From positions 10,392,778-10,456,777 of the forward strand of contig NC_081336.1 of assembly GCF_022539665.2 (NCBI RefSeq): a DNA stretch of 64,000 bases. Reading direction: 5' to 3'. The stretch is from Daphnia carinata. Lineage: Eukaryota; Arthropoda; Branchiopoda; Diplostraca; Daphniidae. This document shows, piece by piece, positions 45,229-55,470 of the stretch; position 1 is the stretch's first letter; each line of letters starts with the position of its first letter. The position numbers and the translations under genes were made by a program. Under the pieces are notes generated by a model, which was given only the letters and a program-made list of their open reading frames with translations, had not been told where the DNA came from and made no database searches.

Positions 45229-48200
45229 TAGTTTATTCACTTTATGTTCTTTCTTTTCAGTTTTATTTTTCTTAATGTTGGCTTTTCTCTTTTTCTGTTT
45301 TTATTCCTTTCTCTTTTCCTTTTCTTCGATTCGTTCAGCGCAATTTATGTTACTTTATGATTTGATCTCGTTCATTAATTGATTTGGCAAGCAATTCCAC
45401 ATAGTCTTTTACCTATTGCAATACAGAAAGGTTAAAATTTTGAAGATCTTACAAATATTTTTGTCAAATTGAAAGTTTACCTGAAAACCTTCAGCTACTT
45501 GCAGAGCACCATTTCATGCCTGTTTCTCTTCAATGCTTCTTGCATTCTCAGAGCTTCAGCTTGGCCTACCAAGATATTCATTTTTGGTTTAAGTTTTATT
45601 TTCTTTCATTTTAATCGTTGCCACTTCTGGATATAAAGTGGTCTTTTTCAGAATGGGTGAGGAATTAGATAGTTCTCCAAAATCAAATTTGCTGGAAACT
45701 AGGCAGCCTTCACTGTTAAAAATTGGTGTTGCCAGTGTACTTGCTAGTCTTGCTTCAGGAATTTCTGTTTTAACAAACTCTGAAAGACCAGAGGTTGATG
45801 ACACAGATACTGCCTTGGTGGCTCGAGCATGTTTGGCAATTCAGGACCTCTTCTTCTTACTTTTTCTTTTTAATTTCTTCTTCATTCCCTCTAACTTCCG
45901 TTTAAATTGGATTTTCGTTGTCTTATCAGACAATTCCAGCTTTTCCTCTGAAAATCAATGGAATAAACTGGCCGGTCTTCCTTAAATGTAAATGTTAACA
46001 CATACCTGTTAAGTGTGAGGCGTTCATTCAGTTTATGTTCTTTCTTCTCAGTTTTCTTTTTCTTTATGTTGGCTTTTCTCGTTTTCTGTTGTTATTCCTT
46101 TCTCTTTTCCTATTCTTCGATGCGTTCAGCCAACTTCTTTTTACTATCTGATTTGATTTCATCTTGTTTCATAATAGATTTAGCAAGCCATTCCACATTG
46201 TTTTTTACCTATTGCAATACAGAAAGGTTAAAATTATTTAAGATCTTACAAATATGTATGTCAAATTGAAAGGTTACCTGAAAACCTTCAGCTCTTTGCA
46301 AAGCACCTTTTCATGCCTGTTTCTCTTCAATACTTCTCACATTCCAACTTCAGCTTGGCCATCCAAGATTTTCACTTTGGCTTTGAGTTTTTTTTTATCG
46401 TTGCTACTTTTCAATCTAAAGTGTTCTTGTTCAGAATGGGTGAGGGATTAGATAGTTCTCCTAAATCAAATTTGCTGAATACTAGGCAGCCTTCGCTGTT
46501 GAAAATTGGTGTTAGCGGTGTACTTGTTGGTCTTGGTTCAGGAATACCTGTTTTGACAAACTCTGTGGGATCAGAGGTTGATGACACTGATGCTGCCTCG
46601 GTGGCTTGTGCAAGTTGGGCAATTCAGGACCACTTCTTGTTATTTTTCTTTTTTAATTTCTTCTTTTTCAATTTTTCTAACTCCTTTTAAGTTTGGTTTT
46701 CATTGTTCTATCAGACAAATCCAGCCTTTTCCCTGAAAATAGATGGAATAAGCTGGCCCGTCTTCCTTAAACGTAAAGATTAACACATACCTGTTAAGTG
46801 TGAGGTGTTAGCTGCTAGACATTCTTCCTGTTCAACACCAACCTTATTGCTATTGAGATCGTCAACTGTAGATACACTTTCAATTGCAATGTTGGTCAAT
46901 AAGCTAGAAATCATGATTTTTTGGGTCCTCATTTCCTATAAATTTTGTTTAGACGACACTTTCAAGTTCTTGTTTTCTCTTTTTCCATTTACATAAACTG
47001 CCTCTCATATTATAACCTTTAAACTTTATTATTATATACCTTGATTTCTCAACATTATCACTGATCACTCCATAGATCAAACTATACGAAACAAGTCTAT
47101 TGTTATTTTCTTCAGGGAACGGCATTTTCAAGTCAAATCTAGCGTCAGGACGTCACAAACAATGGCGGACGGTTTTTAACATAAAATTTTAAAAATTTTA
47201 AATTCTTTTATTACAAATTCAACAAAATTTAGTTCCTTTGTATAACAATAATAATGAATTATAATAATAGAACAATAACAAAGGAACTAAATTTTGTTGA
47301 ATTTAATAAAGCTTTAGCTAAAAGTTTTAATAACAGCTTTCCACCGTCCGCCATTGTTTAAAGTTTAAAGGTTATAATATGAGAGGCAGTTTTTGTAAAT
47401 AGAAAAAGAGAAAACAAGAACTTGAAAGTGACGTCTAAACAAAATTTGTAGGAAATGAGGACCCTAAAAATGAGGAGCCTTATAAAACGCGAGGGTCCAT
47501 TGACATCGTCGCTCTTAAAAAGCAACTCTCTCCTGAAGAGTTTTTCATTGCTAGCTTATTGACCAACATTCCAACTGAAAGTGTATCTACAGTTGACGAT
47601 CTCAATAGCAATAAGGTTGGTGTTGAACAAGAAGAATGTCTAGCAGCTAACACCTCACACTTAACAGGTATGTGTTAATCTTTACGTTTAAGGAAGACTG
47701 GCCAGCTTATTCCATCTATTTTCAGGGAAAAGGCAGGATTTGTCTAATAGGACAATGAAAACCAAACTTTAAAAAAATTAGAAAAATAGAAGAAGAAGAA
47801 ATTAAAAAAGAAAAATAACAAGAAGTGGTCCTGAATTGCTAAACTTGCACAAGCCACCAAGGCAGCATCAGTGTCATCAACCTCTGATCCGACAGAGTTT
47901 GTCAAAACAGGTATTCCTGAACCAAGACCAACAAGTACACTGCTAACACAAATTTTCAACAGTGAAGGCTGCCTAGTATTCAGCTAATTTGATTTAGGAG
48001 AACTATCTTATCCCTCACCCATTCTGAACAAGACCACTTTAGATTCAAAAGTGGCAACGATAAAAAAAAACTCAAAGCCAAAGTGAAAATCTTGGATGGC
48101 CAAACTGAAGTTGAATGCGAGAAGTATTGAAGAGAAACAGGCATGAAAAGGTGCTCTGCAAAGAGCAGAAGGTTTTCAGGTAAACTTTCAATTTGACAAA

Positions 48201-48470
48201 AATATTTGTAAGATCTTGAAAACTTTTAACCTTTCTGTATTGCAATAGGTAAAAGACTATGTGGAATTGCTTGCCAAACCAATTAATGAACGAGATCAAA
48301 TCAAATCAGAGAGTAACAAAAATTGCGCTGAACGAATCGAAGAAAAGGAAAAGAGAAGGGAATAACAACAGAAAAGGAGAAAAGCCAACATTAAGAAAAA
48401 GAAAACTGAAAAGAAAGAACATAAAGTGAATAAACTAAAGAAAAAAGGCAAATTTATCGCATGAAAGACT
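45229..48470. other. Decayed spliced-ORF units inside FB-2
   Basis: Same units as in FB-1: two on the minus strand (45,229-46,015; 46,016-46,870) and one on the plus strand (47,450-48,470). The plus-strand unit has the longest 5' part (KKQLSPEEFFIASLLTNIP, then VDDLNSNKVGVEQEECLA). After it come an intron starting 'gtatgtgttaat' and ending 'ttttcag', a Lys-rich exon, the VKTGIPEPRPTST exon, and an intron ending 'ttgcaatag'. Stops and frameshifts break it. The product is unknown. Confidence 0.5.
47157..47359. mobile_element. MITE-like insertion in the FB-2 loop
   Basis: 'AACAATGGCGGACGGT' (47,158-47,173) is inverted at 47,343-47,358. Inside, 'caacaaaatttagttccttt' and its complement form a second inverted pair around the axis near 47,250. 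It sits in the short loop of the fold-back element and is itself a hairpin of about 200 bp. No clear target duplication was seen. Confidence 0.6.
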
Positions 48471-49677
48471 GATACTGACTGATGGATCAGCTAAACTTGT
48501 GTTCTTTCATGTGCAGCCATGTCGTGATAGTTTTTTAGAAAAATACACTGGTATGCCTTCCATGATCGTGGAAAATTTGAAGAAAAAAAATCTTAGATTC
48601 AATTTAAAAGGTTTAGTGTCTTCACTAATAAGAGACTCATAAAAAAAAATCCGTCGTAGTAGAAAATTGATTTGTCATTATTAGTAGCTTTGCTAACGTA
48701 AAGTGTAAAGCTTCCTTATATCTCAATGTAGTATGTGATGTGTAATTAGGTAATCAATAGCTGCTTGAAAATGTACAAAAGGTGAAAACAGGACACGAAG
48801 AACGAACAAAATCATTTATAGCAGTAGGTTATGATTTTAATATATTTATTGGGCTCTTTGTAATTGTTAAAAGAACGGAAAATGTATAAAGAATAAATAG
48901 TATTAGAATCAATATTGAATTACAATAGTCTTTGTTTTGGTCCTTGCCTCAGACGATAGTTCAAGTTTGTACTATTATTCCTATAAACATTATTTATCAA
49001 ATGTTAATAATAATAAACTAGTCTTCGTGGTAATATATATTTTTGTTCCCAGCAACCACAAAAGCCCCGCGGAACTCATTCAGTTTCCTTATTCACAACG
49101 AATCAGTGGTCTTTACCTATGGCATAAGTATCGACAAAGGGAAGTTATAAGGGAGATGGACTGGGGGTTGGGGGAATAATCAAAGAGGGTGGACAGAACA
49201 AGGCTAAGTGCGAAAAACATTAATTTCTTGTATTATATTAAAAAAAAGCCGATAGTAATTCAATAAACAAAAATTGTGAAAAATGAACTTTATTTAACGG
49301 GATGTTAGCAATATATCAATACTAACATAATCCGAAATCAGATTGCTAACGAATAAATAATCAAAGATTAACTAACGTACATACGCTAACATTGTTTGAT
49401 CTCGGCAAACCTTATAGAAGGTAACGGTTTCAGCAACCTATGTACATTCCACTTTCCACGGAATAGGAGGTTGGAAATATATTTTGAAAATAAATATAAA
49501 GTTTGTGGGAACATGGAAATTAAACGGAGAAAAAGGCCCAGTCCAATGGAGAAAAAGGCCCACTTTTGAATTTGGAAAAAAGTGGGCCTTTTTCGTATGG
49601 GCCTTTTTCGTCTGGGCCTTTGTCGCGGGCCTTTTTCGTCTGGGCCTTTTTCGTCTGGGCCTTTTTCTCCGCCAATC

Positions 49678-50064
49678 TTATGTTCGAACCTTGCCTCAGC
49701 GGTAGCTGATATACGTCGGTATATATATTTCTTATTCAATAATCCTATGAATTATAATTGCAACACTGCGGCAAACGATAGTTTCAATTTACTATCTTTT
49801 ATTTCGTTTATGTCTGCATGCTCTATTTTATTCTCGTATTTAAACCCTTCCATTATAGAGAAAGCTCACCAGCATATGTGCAATTCTACTTGTTTATTCA
49901 TAGCGTAAAGATAGGTAGTATAATGTGAAGGGGGGGAAAACAAATTTTGTTGGAGATAGCGGTCTATACTAAGGGGAATAAGCATATTGCTACTTGGGGT
50001 GGGAGTAAATAGGGAGGTTTTCTTTTGGTGGTTCTTTTTTCGAGCCTTTTCCTTTTACGATGAC
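49678..50064. other. Stretch between FB-2 and the Gypsy ORF3
   Basis: AT-rich, with no gene. On the minus strand a purine-rich 'cgtaaaaggaaaagg' (about 50,047-50,061) could be the polypurine tract of Gypsy-1. The expected 3' LTR (beginning 'tgtaacgaagcc' on the minus strand) is absent, so the element's 3' end is lost. Confidence 0.5.
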
Positions 50065-50700
50065 TTAATTGTGGATGGTGGTGGGGTCGCGCCTCTGCCG
50101 TTTCCGACCTGTGTCCCACAGGTAGGGCGACCAGTTGAAAAGAGGGGAGTGACGCTTCGCGGGATCCAAGTCCAGAATGAGCTTGAGGGTGTTGACAGCT
50201 CCTCCCCAATCCTCTGCGAACAAATCAGCATTCAATATGCGTGTGAGCGCGGCTGTCCGTTCTTCGACACGGCGCTCGTAGCGTTGACGCTCGAGGTCCC
50301 ACGACTCCATGTCGTCGAGCTCTGGGGATTGAGGCGTCTGGCTAACGACGTTGGTGGATTTTTCCGGCACTGGAGTCCAATCGTCGTAGATTGGGATGGA
50401 AACCATTGGCGCTATTACTTCTTCGGCTTGCTCGCCGGCACTTAGCCATTCGGAAGCTGCCTGGGATTGCTGGTTGGCAGAGTTAGCGCACGGGTCCATT
50501 TTACGGAAGTTAAATTTGGAGCACGATTTGGGTGGACTTGACTCAACAAGTGTCAAAAAGGTTGTGAAGTCCCTTAGAAATGTCTTGCTGATAAATACAT
50601 GTCGTTCGTTATGTGATCGTTGACTTTGTTTCGGAAAAACGCTTCTAATTTCTATAACGTAATGGTAGTCTTCGATTTCTTTGCGGGCGTCCGGTAGCAT
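50065..50700 (-). CDS. Gypsy-1 third ORF after pol, unknown function
   Basis: A 211-codon ORF overlapping the end of the pol ORF by about 56 bp in another frame, in the place where errantiviruses carry env. It has no signal peptide or membrane segment. A likely internal start is the Met of MDPCANSANQQSQ (near 50,499). The second half is acidic then Arg/Glu-rich (WDLERQRYERRVEERTAALTRIL) and probably helical, with a conserved-looking DWGGAVNTLKLILDLDP. It is intact while pol is broken. It could be a capsid or RNA-binding accessory protein. I do not recognise the family. Confidence 0.5.
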   Translation of the reverse strand: MLPDARKEIEDYHYVIEIRSVFPKQSQRSHNERHVFISKTFLRDFTTFLTLVESSPPKSCSKFNFRKMDPCANSANQQSQAASEWLSAGEQAEEVIAPMVSIPIYDDWTPVPEKSTNVVSQTPQSPELDDMESWDLERQRYERRVEERTAALTRILNADLFAEDWGGAVNTLKLILDLDPAKRHSPLFNWSPYLWDTGRKRQRRDPTTIHN

Positions 50701-52576
50701 TTTGGGGTGGCAATTCTTCCGGCTGATCGATGGCTGGCACCACCTGTCGGGCCTCAGATTCCAAATTTATGGTAACTACATTGTTTTCACGAATCGGTGT
50801 TGGATTATGACGGTTCAACAATATGTCAGCTTCGATTGAGTTATCGTCAACCGAATCCTGTATATCTTGAATTTCGTCGTTGAGGCATAATTGTTGTTTA
50901 CTGTTAGCGTTGGCGTCCATTTCCTTTTCTGCCATTTCCAATTCCACGGTTTCCAATTCCACATTTTCCGCATCCACAATTTTTAGTGGACTTACTTCCA
51001 TATCCACGTTTTCCGATTCGCTTGTCGTTAGCTCCATATTTTCCATAGTTTGTATTGTTTGGGTGGAAATCGATTTACGAAATCGATTCTCGAACTTCGA
51101 AGGCGTCTCGATAGGGGGACAATGTTCGTCTTTCCATAACATTGTTTCGTACAGGAGTTTTAGACGGTTAACGTGAGTCCGTTGACAAATGTATGAATTA
51201 TCAGCAATATCGACTGTATTATTGGAATAAACTTTTACAACTCTATAAGGACCTTTATATTTAGAGGTAAATTTCCTGCTATCGCCCTCTTTAACTATCC
51301 TAATATCTAATAATACTCTATCTCCAACCATATACTGTTTTACATTCGCTCTTTTATTATATTGTTCCCTCTGACGTCTCCTTGCTTTTTCGCTCTCCTC
51401 ACGGACGCGTTGGAAACTATAACGCAAGCGATCAGCTAAGTTACCTACGTAATCGGATGCGGAGGTAAATGTTTTTGGGGAAGCGTCAAGGAATTCATTA
51501 ATAGGTATATTGGGATCTCTACCGTGTAGTAAATAATACGGGGTTTCACATGTCGAAGAATGGACAGAACTACGGCAAGCAAATAAAACATCATCCAGCA
51601 TATCTTCCCAGTTCTCATGTTCTCCATCTTTTAATTCCTTTCTCAACATTGTTGTTAATGTTCGATTAAATCGTCCAGTCTCTCCGTTGCTAGCTGGATT
51701 GTAAGCAGTTGTTAATTTTTGATAAATTTTTAGGTTTTTACAGAAATAACGGAATAGCTTCGACGTGAAATTGGTTCCACGATCAGAAAGAATAGCTTTA
51801 GGCATACCATGTCTAACTATAATTGTCTTATATACACAATCTGCTGTCGTCTGCGCGGTTTGATCTTTGAGCGCAACAGCTTCCACCCATCGTCTGAAAT
51901 AATCGGTAATAACTAAAATATAGCTATTTCCATTAGGCGAAGCTGGCGTAATTGGACCCAAAAAGTCCATCCCAATGACTTGGAAAGGAGCCTTTGCTAT
52001 TTCATGAGGATGCAACAATGCTCTGTATGTTGAAGTGTTGGCGATGCATACCTCACAAGTTTGACAGTACTCTTTAATTTCCTTCCTCATATTTGGCCAA
52101 TAATAATGATTCTTTATTTTCAAATAGGTTTTATAAAAAGCTAAATGTCCGCCCATCGGTGCGTCATGTAGTTCCTTGAGCACTAGATGGCGTAACGATG
52201 CAGGCAAAACTAACTGATGGTTAGTTTACTTTCTTTTGCTATCGGCAGGTGGCAGCACGTGCCGGTAAAGTGTACCATCAATAGCTTCAAAGTAATCAAT
52301 CTCCTTTACCCAATCTGGTCTAGATTGAAGAAAAGCTTGATCAAGTTCTCCGTTATCCAAATAATTACGAATGGCTATGCAAAGGTCGTCTTCCAATTGT
52401 TTCTCACAAATTAAGGTAATATTTCTATTTGTTTGTAGACTAGCTACTTTTAAGCGTGACAGGCAATCTGCGTTTTGATGAACACGTCCCGGCCTATATT
52501 TCAATTCATAATTCGTTGCGGCCAATAGTATAGCCCATCTTCCTAATCTACCATTATTATCCTTTTGTTCTTTAAG
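50645..52576 (-). pseudogene. Gypsy-1 integrase and RNase H-IN linker
   Basis: Integrase joins element cDNA to the host chromosome. Seen on the minus strand: zinc-binding HHCC region (GGHLAFYKTYLKIKNHYYWP..CQTCEVC), core with first Asp in GMDFLGP and second Asp in LSDRGTNF, then NPASNGETGRFNRTL, and a GPY module (KYKGPYRVVKVY). The catalytic Glu expected three residues after NG is Gly (GGA), so the D-D-E triad is incomplete. An in-frame TAA near 52,226 separates KRK from TNHQLVLP. The C-terminal tail is acidic and ends NRRLPLRYRN. Confidence 0.88.
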
Positions 52577-52828
52577 CTATTGCAAGGGACGGTGGTCACT
52601 GATAATTTCAAAAGGTTTATCCAATAGGTAATGCCTAAAATGCTTGATGGCATCTACGACTGCTAAGGCTTCCTTCTCTGTCGTACTATAATTCGATTCT
52701 GCTTTTGTTAACTGTCTACTGGAGTAGGCTATGGGGTGTTCCTGGCAATTTTGAATTTGGGATAGCACTGCTCCAATGCCGTAATTGCAGGCATCCATGA
52801 AAAGGATAAATTCTTTATTGAAATTGGG
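52577..52828 (-). pseudogene. Gypsy-1 RNase H domain
   Basis: The Ty3-type RNase H degrades the RNA strand during reverse transcription. The minus-strand reading has MDACNYGIGAVLSQ (first catalytic Asp), AYSSRQLTKAESNYSTTEKEALAVV (catalytic Glu) and FEIISDHRPLQ (third Asp). The domain is in frame with RT but is separated from it by a TAA at about 52,829 and from the integrase part by a TAG after HRPLQ, where a Trp is usual. Confidence 0.88.
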
Positions 52829-54116
52829 TTAAGCAAGAACTGGTGGCGTTACTAGAGAATTGCGCAATTTCTCGAAAGCAACTTGTTCCTCAGGTCCCCA
52901 ACTAAAAGGCTTCCTGCTAAGATCTTTATGAGTTAAACGAGTTAACGGTTTGGCAATTGATCCAAAATCCTTAATAAATCTTCTGCAGTATCCAGCTAAT
53001 CCGAGAAATGATCTGGCTTCATCGACTGAAGTCGGTGTTTTATAATTGCCTGTTTTATCAATTTTGCTCGGATCAGGCTTAATACCATCGGTCGATATTA
53101 CATGACCTAGATAATTTACTGAGCGTTTAATAAACTGACATTTCTTGAGTTTTAATTTCAGATTGGCATCCCGTAATAATTCCAAAATTTCTCGAATATC
53201 ACGTAAATGATCTTCGAAAGTGTCGGAAAAGATTATAACATCATCCAAATAAACTAATGCTTTACTTCCTAAAACGTCTTTCAGTACGTAATTCATTAGC
53301 CGTTGGAATGTGGCAGGTGCATTGCACAAGCCAAATGCCATACGTTTAAATTCGTAGAGGTTGTTTTCCACCACAAACGCTGTTTTTTCGAGCTGGATCA
53401 TCAATTTGAATTTGCCAATAGCCTGAAGCTAAACCGAGGGTTGTGAAAAACTTTTTTCCATATAGTTTGTCCAGTGTTTCGTCTATCCTAGGCATAGGGA
53501 ATGAATCTTTTTTCGTAATACTATTTAATTTCCTATAATCCACACAAAATCTTACTTCTCCACACTTCTTTTCTACTAAAACGACGGGTGAAGCCCATGG
53601 AGAATGCGAATATTGGATTACATTTGCATCAAGCATTTCTTGAATTTTATCATCCAATAATTTCCTTTGGTTATTTGTTACTCTGTATGGGCGTTGTCGA
53701 ATGGGGCCTCGTCCTTGTGTATCAATCGTATGTTTTATAAGGTTGGTGTTTCCTAATTCTGAATCTTTGGAGGCGAACAAGTCGTGAAAGTCGGTTAATA
53801 ATTTTGAAAGCGGTTCTTGAAATTTGGAATCTACTTCTGTGATTAAAACTGGCTCAGGTACTGGTTTAGGATTATCTTCTAATTCCGCTAAAGAAATTTT
53901 TTCGATAACATTCCCAACTATTTCAATTACGCCTAAGTTAGTGTTTCTAGGAATTTTTATTTGATTTAGTGAATGATTCTCGACCAAAATTTTATAAGTT
54001 CCATCTCCCGATACATTGCCGATAAATTCTTCGATATAAATGCCTGCTGGCAGATCTTTTGCTGGGGTAAATATAAACGCTGTATTTTGTGGAACATACG
54101 GAAATGAATCTTTCAT
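52829..54116 (-). pseudogene. Gypsy-1 reverse transcriptase
   Basis: RNA-dependent DNA polymerase of the element. The minus-strand reading includes VEKKCGEVRFCVDYRKLNSIT, MPRIDETLDKL, AFGLCNAPATFQRLMNYVL and the catalytic YLDDVIIFSD (YLDD at about 53,243-53,254), then NYLGHVIS and the connection LTRLTHKDL. A one-base frameshift in the palm (53,346-53,404, between SGYWQIQID and KTAFVVENN) splits it into two ORFs. The upstream linker from protease is open from 54,116. Confidence 0.9.
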
Positions 54117-54551
54117 TTGCGCTGCAACTACTGTCGACGTCTGACGAAATAGCGTCGTGTTTTTGACCGTAGTAACTGCCTCAGGGGATGGCTGCTGGGT
54201 ACCTCAGAGATGGCTGATCCCTGCTCATCCCTCGCTAGGTAAATGCTTCTGGCTTCTCCGTCAAGCCGAAATCTGTGCTTCTGGATTGCATCCCATCCAA
54301 GGATACAGTCCTCAGAAACACCATTAGTAACAATAAATTCTTGCTCAAAAACTGTCTCCGTATCGTACGGGTAAAATAACTCTTCCCGGCGTATGTAATT
54401 TCTTCTCCCCTACATCATATAAATCGAATTCAAGCTGACTGCAGATCGCCTGACCTCTAGGGAGTAACTTATTAAATAATCTCTCATGAATAATACTTTT
54501 AGACGCGCCTGTATCAAATAATGCTTGTAACCGGATCTGAAAAATTTTCAA
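54117..54551 (-). pseudogene. Gypsy-1 aspartic protease
   Basis: Retropepsin that processes Gag-Pol. The active site LFDTGASKS lies near 54,502-54,525, followed by IIHERLFNKLL and the VILPVRYGD flap region. The other half (EDCILGWDAIQKHRF) is in another frame, so a frameshift lies near 54,345. Its intact D-T-G contrasts with the D-K-G of the RPL proteins. Confidence 0.85.
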
Positions 54552-54714
54552 TGGAATTCTAGGGGTCGATTCATTCGTAATAGTGGTTAATTTTGCGACT
54601 TGTCGGGGTTTAATATGAGGCTCGTTATGAACTGACCCGAAGCTACAGTTGATAGCTACTGGTTTCCCTGGTGTTGAGGGGGCCCTGGAATATTAGGTCT
54701 TTGTGAATTCATAT

Positions 54715-55470
54715 ATTTTGGACAAATATTAGACTTATGCCCAATTTCTCGACAGGAATAGCAGATTGGAGGCTGGGCTTGTTCCAGAGTGTGACGCTGA
54801 AATTGACGACAATTGGACTGAGTGTGACCGCGGTAACCACAAAAAATACAAGTTATGATCTGCTGATCTGACCTGTTATTATTATTATTGCTGGGTGGCC
54901 TCGAGAAAGAGGGCGCAACTGGCGTCGGACTGTTTGGAAATCGAGAAGGTTGGTGTTGGTAAGGGTTAGGATTATAATAATTATTATTATAATTATTACT
55001 GGGACAATGCTGGGGAGGCCTCCAGTTTCTGTCTTGATTAGCGTTATTCGATTGGAATGAAACTTGTTTCCTATAAGGAGTGCCTGGTGTAGCCGGGGAA
55101 TAATCTTTCCTATCTTGCTGGAGTCGTTTAACAGCCTGTGTGAGTTCGTGAAGAACATCCTTAATCTCATTTTATCCGACTTTGGATTATCCTCTTGCTT
55201 ATGGCTATGGCGAATATTGGCAACGGCACTGCATACGATTTCTTTCCGGTCGCTTAACATTTGCTTAAGTTCTTTTAAATCCGAATTTTTCGTGCTAAAT
55301 GACTCGTCCATTGCCCTAACAAATTCATGCTTCTCATTGTCTGTTTCCAAGGCTTCCAGCTGAACGGCGTAAACGCGAGTTGCTGCTACGAGCTCGTGAA
55401 AATCTTTGAATTTCTTATATCTGACCTTAGCTTGCAATTTTGAATCCAATCCTTCAATAAATTTCTGCAT
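54715..55470 (-). pseudogene. Gypsy-1 gag C-terminal part with two zinc knuckles
   Basis: Nucleocapsid region that packages element RNA. The 205-codon ORF (55,470-54,853) starts MQKFIEGLDSKLQAKVRYKKF and continues the capsid domain of the preceding gag ORF in a shifted frame. Beyond it, in another frame, two CCHC boxes are visible: CIFCGYRGHTQSNC (near 54,800-54,850) and CYSCREIGHKSNICP (near 54,722-54,768). Pairs of knuckles are common in Gypsy Gag. Confidence 0.8.

Larger units (their letters stand above)
44015..49677. mobile_element. FB-2, fold-back DNA transposon, opposite orientation to FB-1
   Basis: A 5,663-bp element starting 'ggaggtcggagaaaaagg' and ending with the complement of 'gattggcggagaaaaagg', so its two distinct ends are swapped relative to FB-1. 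The arms are about 44,015-47,156 and 47,360-49,677. The left arm carries two tandem ~0.79-kb units (45,229-46,015 and 46,016-46,800), the right arm one. The terminal ~15-bp GGCC repeats and hairpins are present at both ends (44,021-44,140 and 49,527-49,675). No transposase ORF is visible. Unlike FB-1 there is no target duplication: 'aacggtga' precedes it and 'ttatgttc' follows it. Confidence 0.88.
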
